A stretch of DNA of 5,736 bases, taken from NCBI GenBank assembly GCA_036502105.1, contig DASXZE010000201.1, positions 1 through 5,736 on the forward strand. The letters are read 5' to 3'. A program made the position numbers and the translations under genes. The DNA is from Angelobacter sp036502105 (GTDB taxonomy: Bacteria; Acidobacteriota; Terriglobia; Terriglobales; Acidobacteriaceae). How positions within the stretch are numbered: position 1 is the stretch's first letter; each line of letters opens with the position of its first letter. The notes under the pieces are model-generated. The model ran no database searches, was not told where the DNA came from, and was given only the letters and a program-made list of their open reading frames with translations. Shown here in pieces: positions 4,933 to 5,736 of the stretch.

Positions 4933-5736
4933 TTAGAGGTGCCTTCTATTCGTAAACTCAATCAGCGCACCCAGCTTGGCGCGGGCAGCGCCGGAATCAA
5001 TGGACTGCACGGCCAGCGGCATGGCCTCGGCCAGCGAGTCGGCGCGGTTGGCGGCAACCAGCGCGGCAGCGGCGTTCATGAGCACAATATCGCGGCGCGC
5101 GGATTTTTCGCCGTCGAGCAGCTTCCATATGATGTCGGCGTTGGTCTTCAGGTCGCCGCCTGCAATGGCGCTCATGGGCGCAAGCTCCAAACCAAACTGC
5201 TCTGGCGTAACTTCATACACGCGCACCCACTCGCCGCGCACTTCGCCGATTTTGGTTGGCCCGCTGATGGAGATTTCGTCCAGCCCGTCTTTGCCATGGA
5301 CCACCAGCGCGCGCTGCAATCCCAAAAGCTTGAGCGCCTGCGCAAGTTTTTCCACCAGGTCTTCTGAATAGACGCCCACCACCTGCGCAGACGCTCGTGC
5401 GGGATTGGTTAAAGGTCCAAGCAGATTGAAAACCGAACGCAGTGGACGCAAATCTTTGCGCGCCGGCTGCACATGCTTGGTGGCAGTGTGCATGGCCGGG
5501 GCAAACATAAAAGCAATTCCAATTTCCCTGAGACAGTCGGCAATGCGCGGCGGAGGAATATTAATGTTCACTCCCAGCGCTTCCATTACATCAGCCGAGC
5601 CGCAGCGCGACGTGATACCGCGATTGCCATGCTTGGCCACGCGCACGCCTGCGCCGGAGATGGTGAGCGCTGTTGCGGTAGAAATGTTGAATGTGTCACT
5701 GGCGTCGCCGCCGGTGCCGCATGTGTCCACCAGGGC
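4933..5736 (-). CDS. trpD: Anthranilate phosphoribosyltransferase (TrpD), 5' end outside the window
   Basis: This enzyme catalyses the second committed step of tryptophan synthesis: anthranilate plus PRPP to N-phosphoribosyl-anthranilate, in the cytoplasm. The open frame runs through the right edge. The GTG at 5728-5730 encodes the Val of VDTCGTGGD and is not a start. The visible 267 residues lack about 75 N-terminal ones, given a family length near 340. Counting from the window edge, motifs are DTCGTGGDA (4-12, the PRPP loop), FNIST (16-20), KHGNRGITS (35-43), GSADVMEALG (46-55), NLLGPLTNPA (104-113) and HGKDGLDEIS (147-156, with D153-E154 for Mg-PRPP). All are intact. Pyrimidine-nucleoside phosphorylases share the fold but not this exact set of motifs. 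The TAA stop is followed by 221 bp before the aminotransferase ATG, with no other trp gene visible on this side. Confidence 0.96.
   Translation of the reverse strand, partial: ALVDTCGTGGDASDTFNISTATALTISGAGVRVAKHGNRGITSRCGSADVMEALGVNINIPPPRIADCLREIGIAFMFAPAMHTATKHVQPARKDLRPLRSVFNLLGPLTNPARASAQVVGVYSEDLVEKLAQALKLLGLQRALVVHGKDGLDEISISGPTKIGEVRGEWVRVYEVTPEQFGLELAPMSAIAGGDLKTNADIIWKLLDGEKSARRDIVLMNAAAALVAANRADSLAEAMPLAVQSIDSGAARAKLGALIEFTNRRHL

Noticed and set aside
4846..5367. 173-codon and overlapping 131-codon plus-strand frames opposite trpD
   Set aside because: They are antisense to the conserved TrpD coding sequence, with no ribosome-binding site or recognisable motif. They arise from the GC-rich codon use of the real gene.

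Overview
The window carries five genes, all on the minus strand, so it reads right to left. In transcription order they are: the 3' part of trpD (tryptophan biosynthesis, 4933 to the right edge), a PLP-dependent fold-type I aminotransferase (3515-4711), murE (1858-3408), murF (476-1861), and a small four-helix-bundle (S23/IVP family) gene broken by a one-base frameshift (36-424). No tRNA, rRNA, CRISPR array or transposase was seen.

MurE and MurF act consecutively in cytoplasmic peptidoglycan precursor synthesis. MurE adds the third residue (meso-diaminopimelate, judging from its DNPR motif) and MurF adds D-Ala-D-Ala. Their ATGA overlap indicates co-translation. The trpD gene and the aminotransferase lie upstream, separated by gaps of 221 and 106 bp that hold inverted repeats, so they need not belong to the mur transcription unit.

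Moving leftwards, a dcw (division and cell wall) cluster would normally continue after murF with mraY and murD. Here the next gene is instead the frameshifted four-helix-bundle gene. It is bracketed by AT-rich heptamer repeats (CTAANNN) in inverted orientation, one of which contains the murF stop codon. A second, independent repeat family with a 10-bp period forms a 71-bp imperfect palindrome between the aminotransferase and murE. That palindrome encodes the last six codons and the stop of the aminotransferase. A half-copy relative may lie at 4775-4805.

The meso-DAP type MurE points to a diderm-type or otherwise DAP-containing bacterium. The moderate-to-high GC content, the intergenic decamer repeats, the S23-family gene and the protein style suggest Acidobacteriota or a similar soil lineage. 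This is an inference from general resemblance and has not been tested. The core genes look ordinary. The interesting material is the two repeat families and the repeat-flanked, broken S23 gene.
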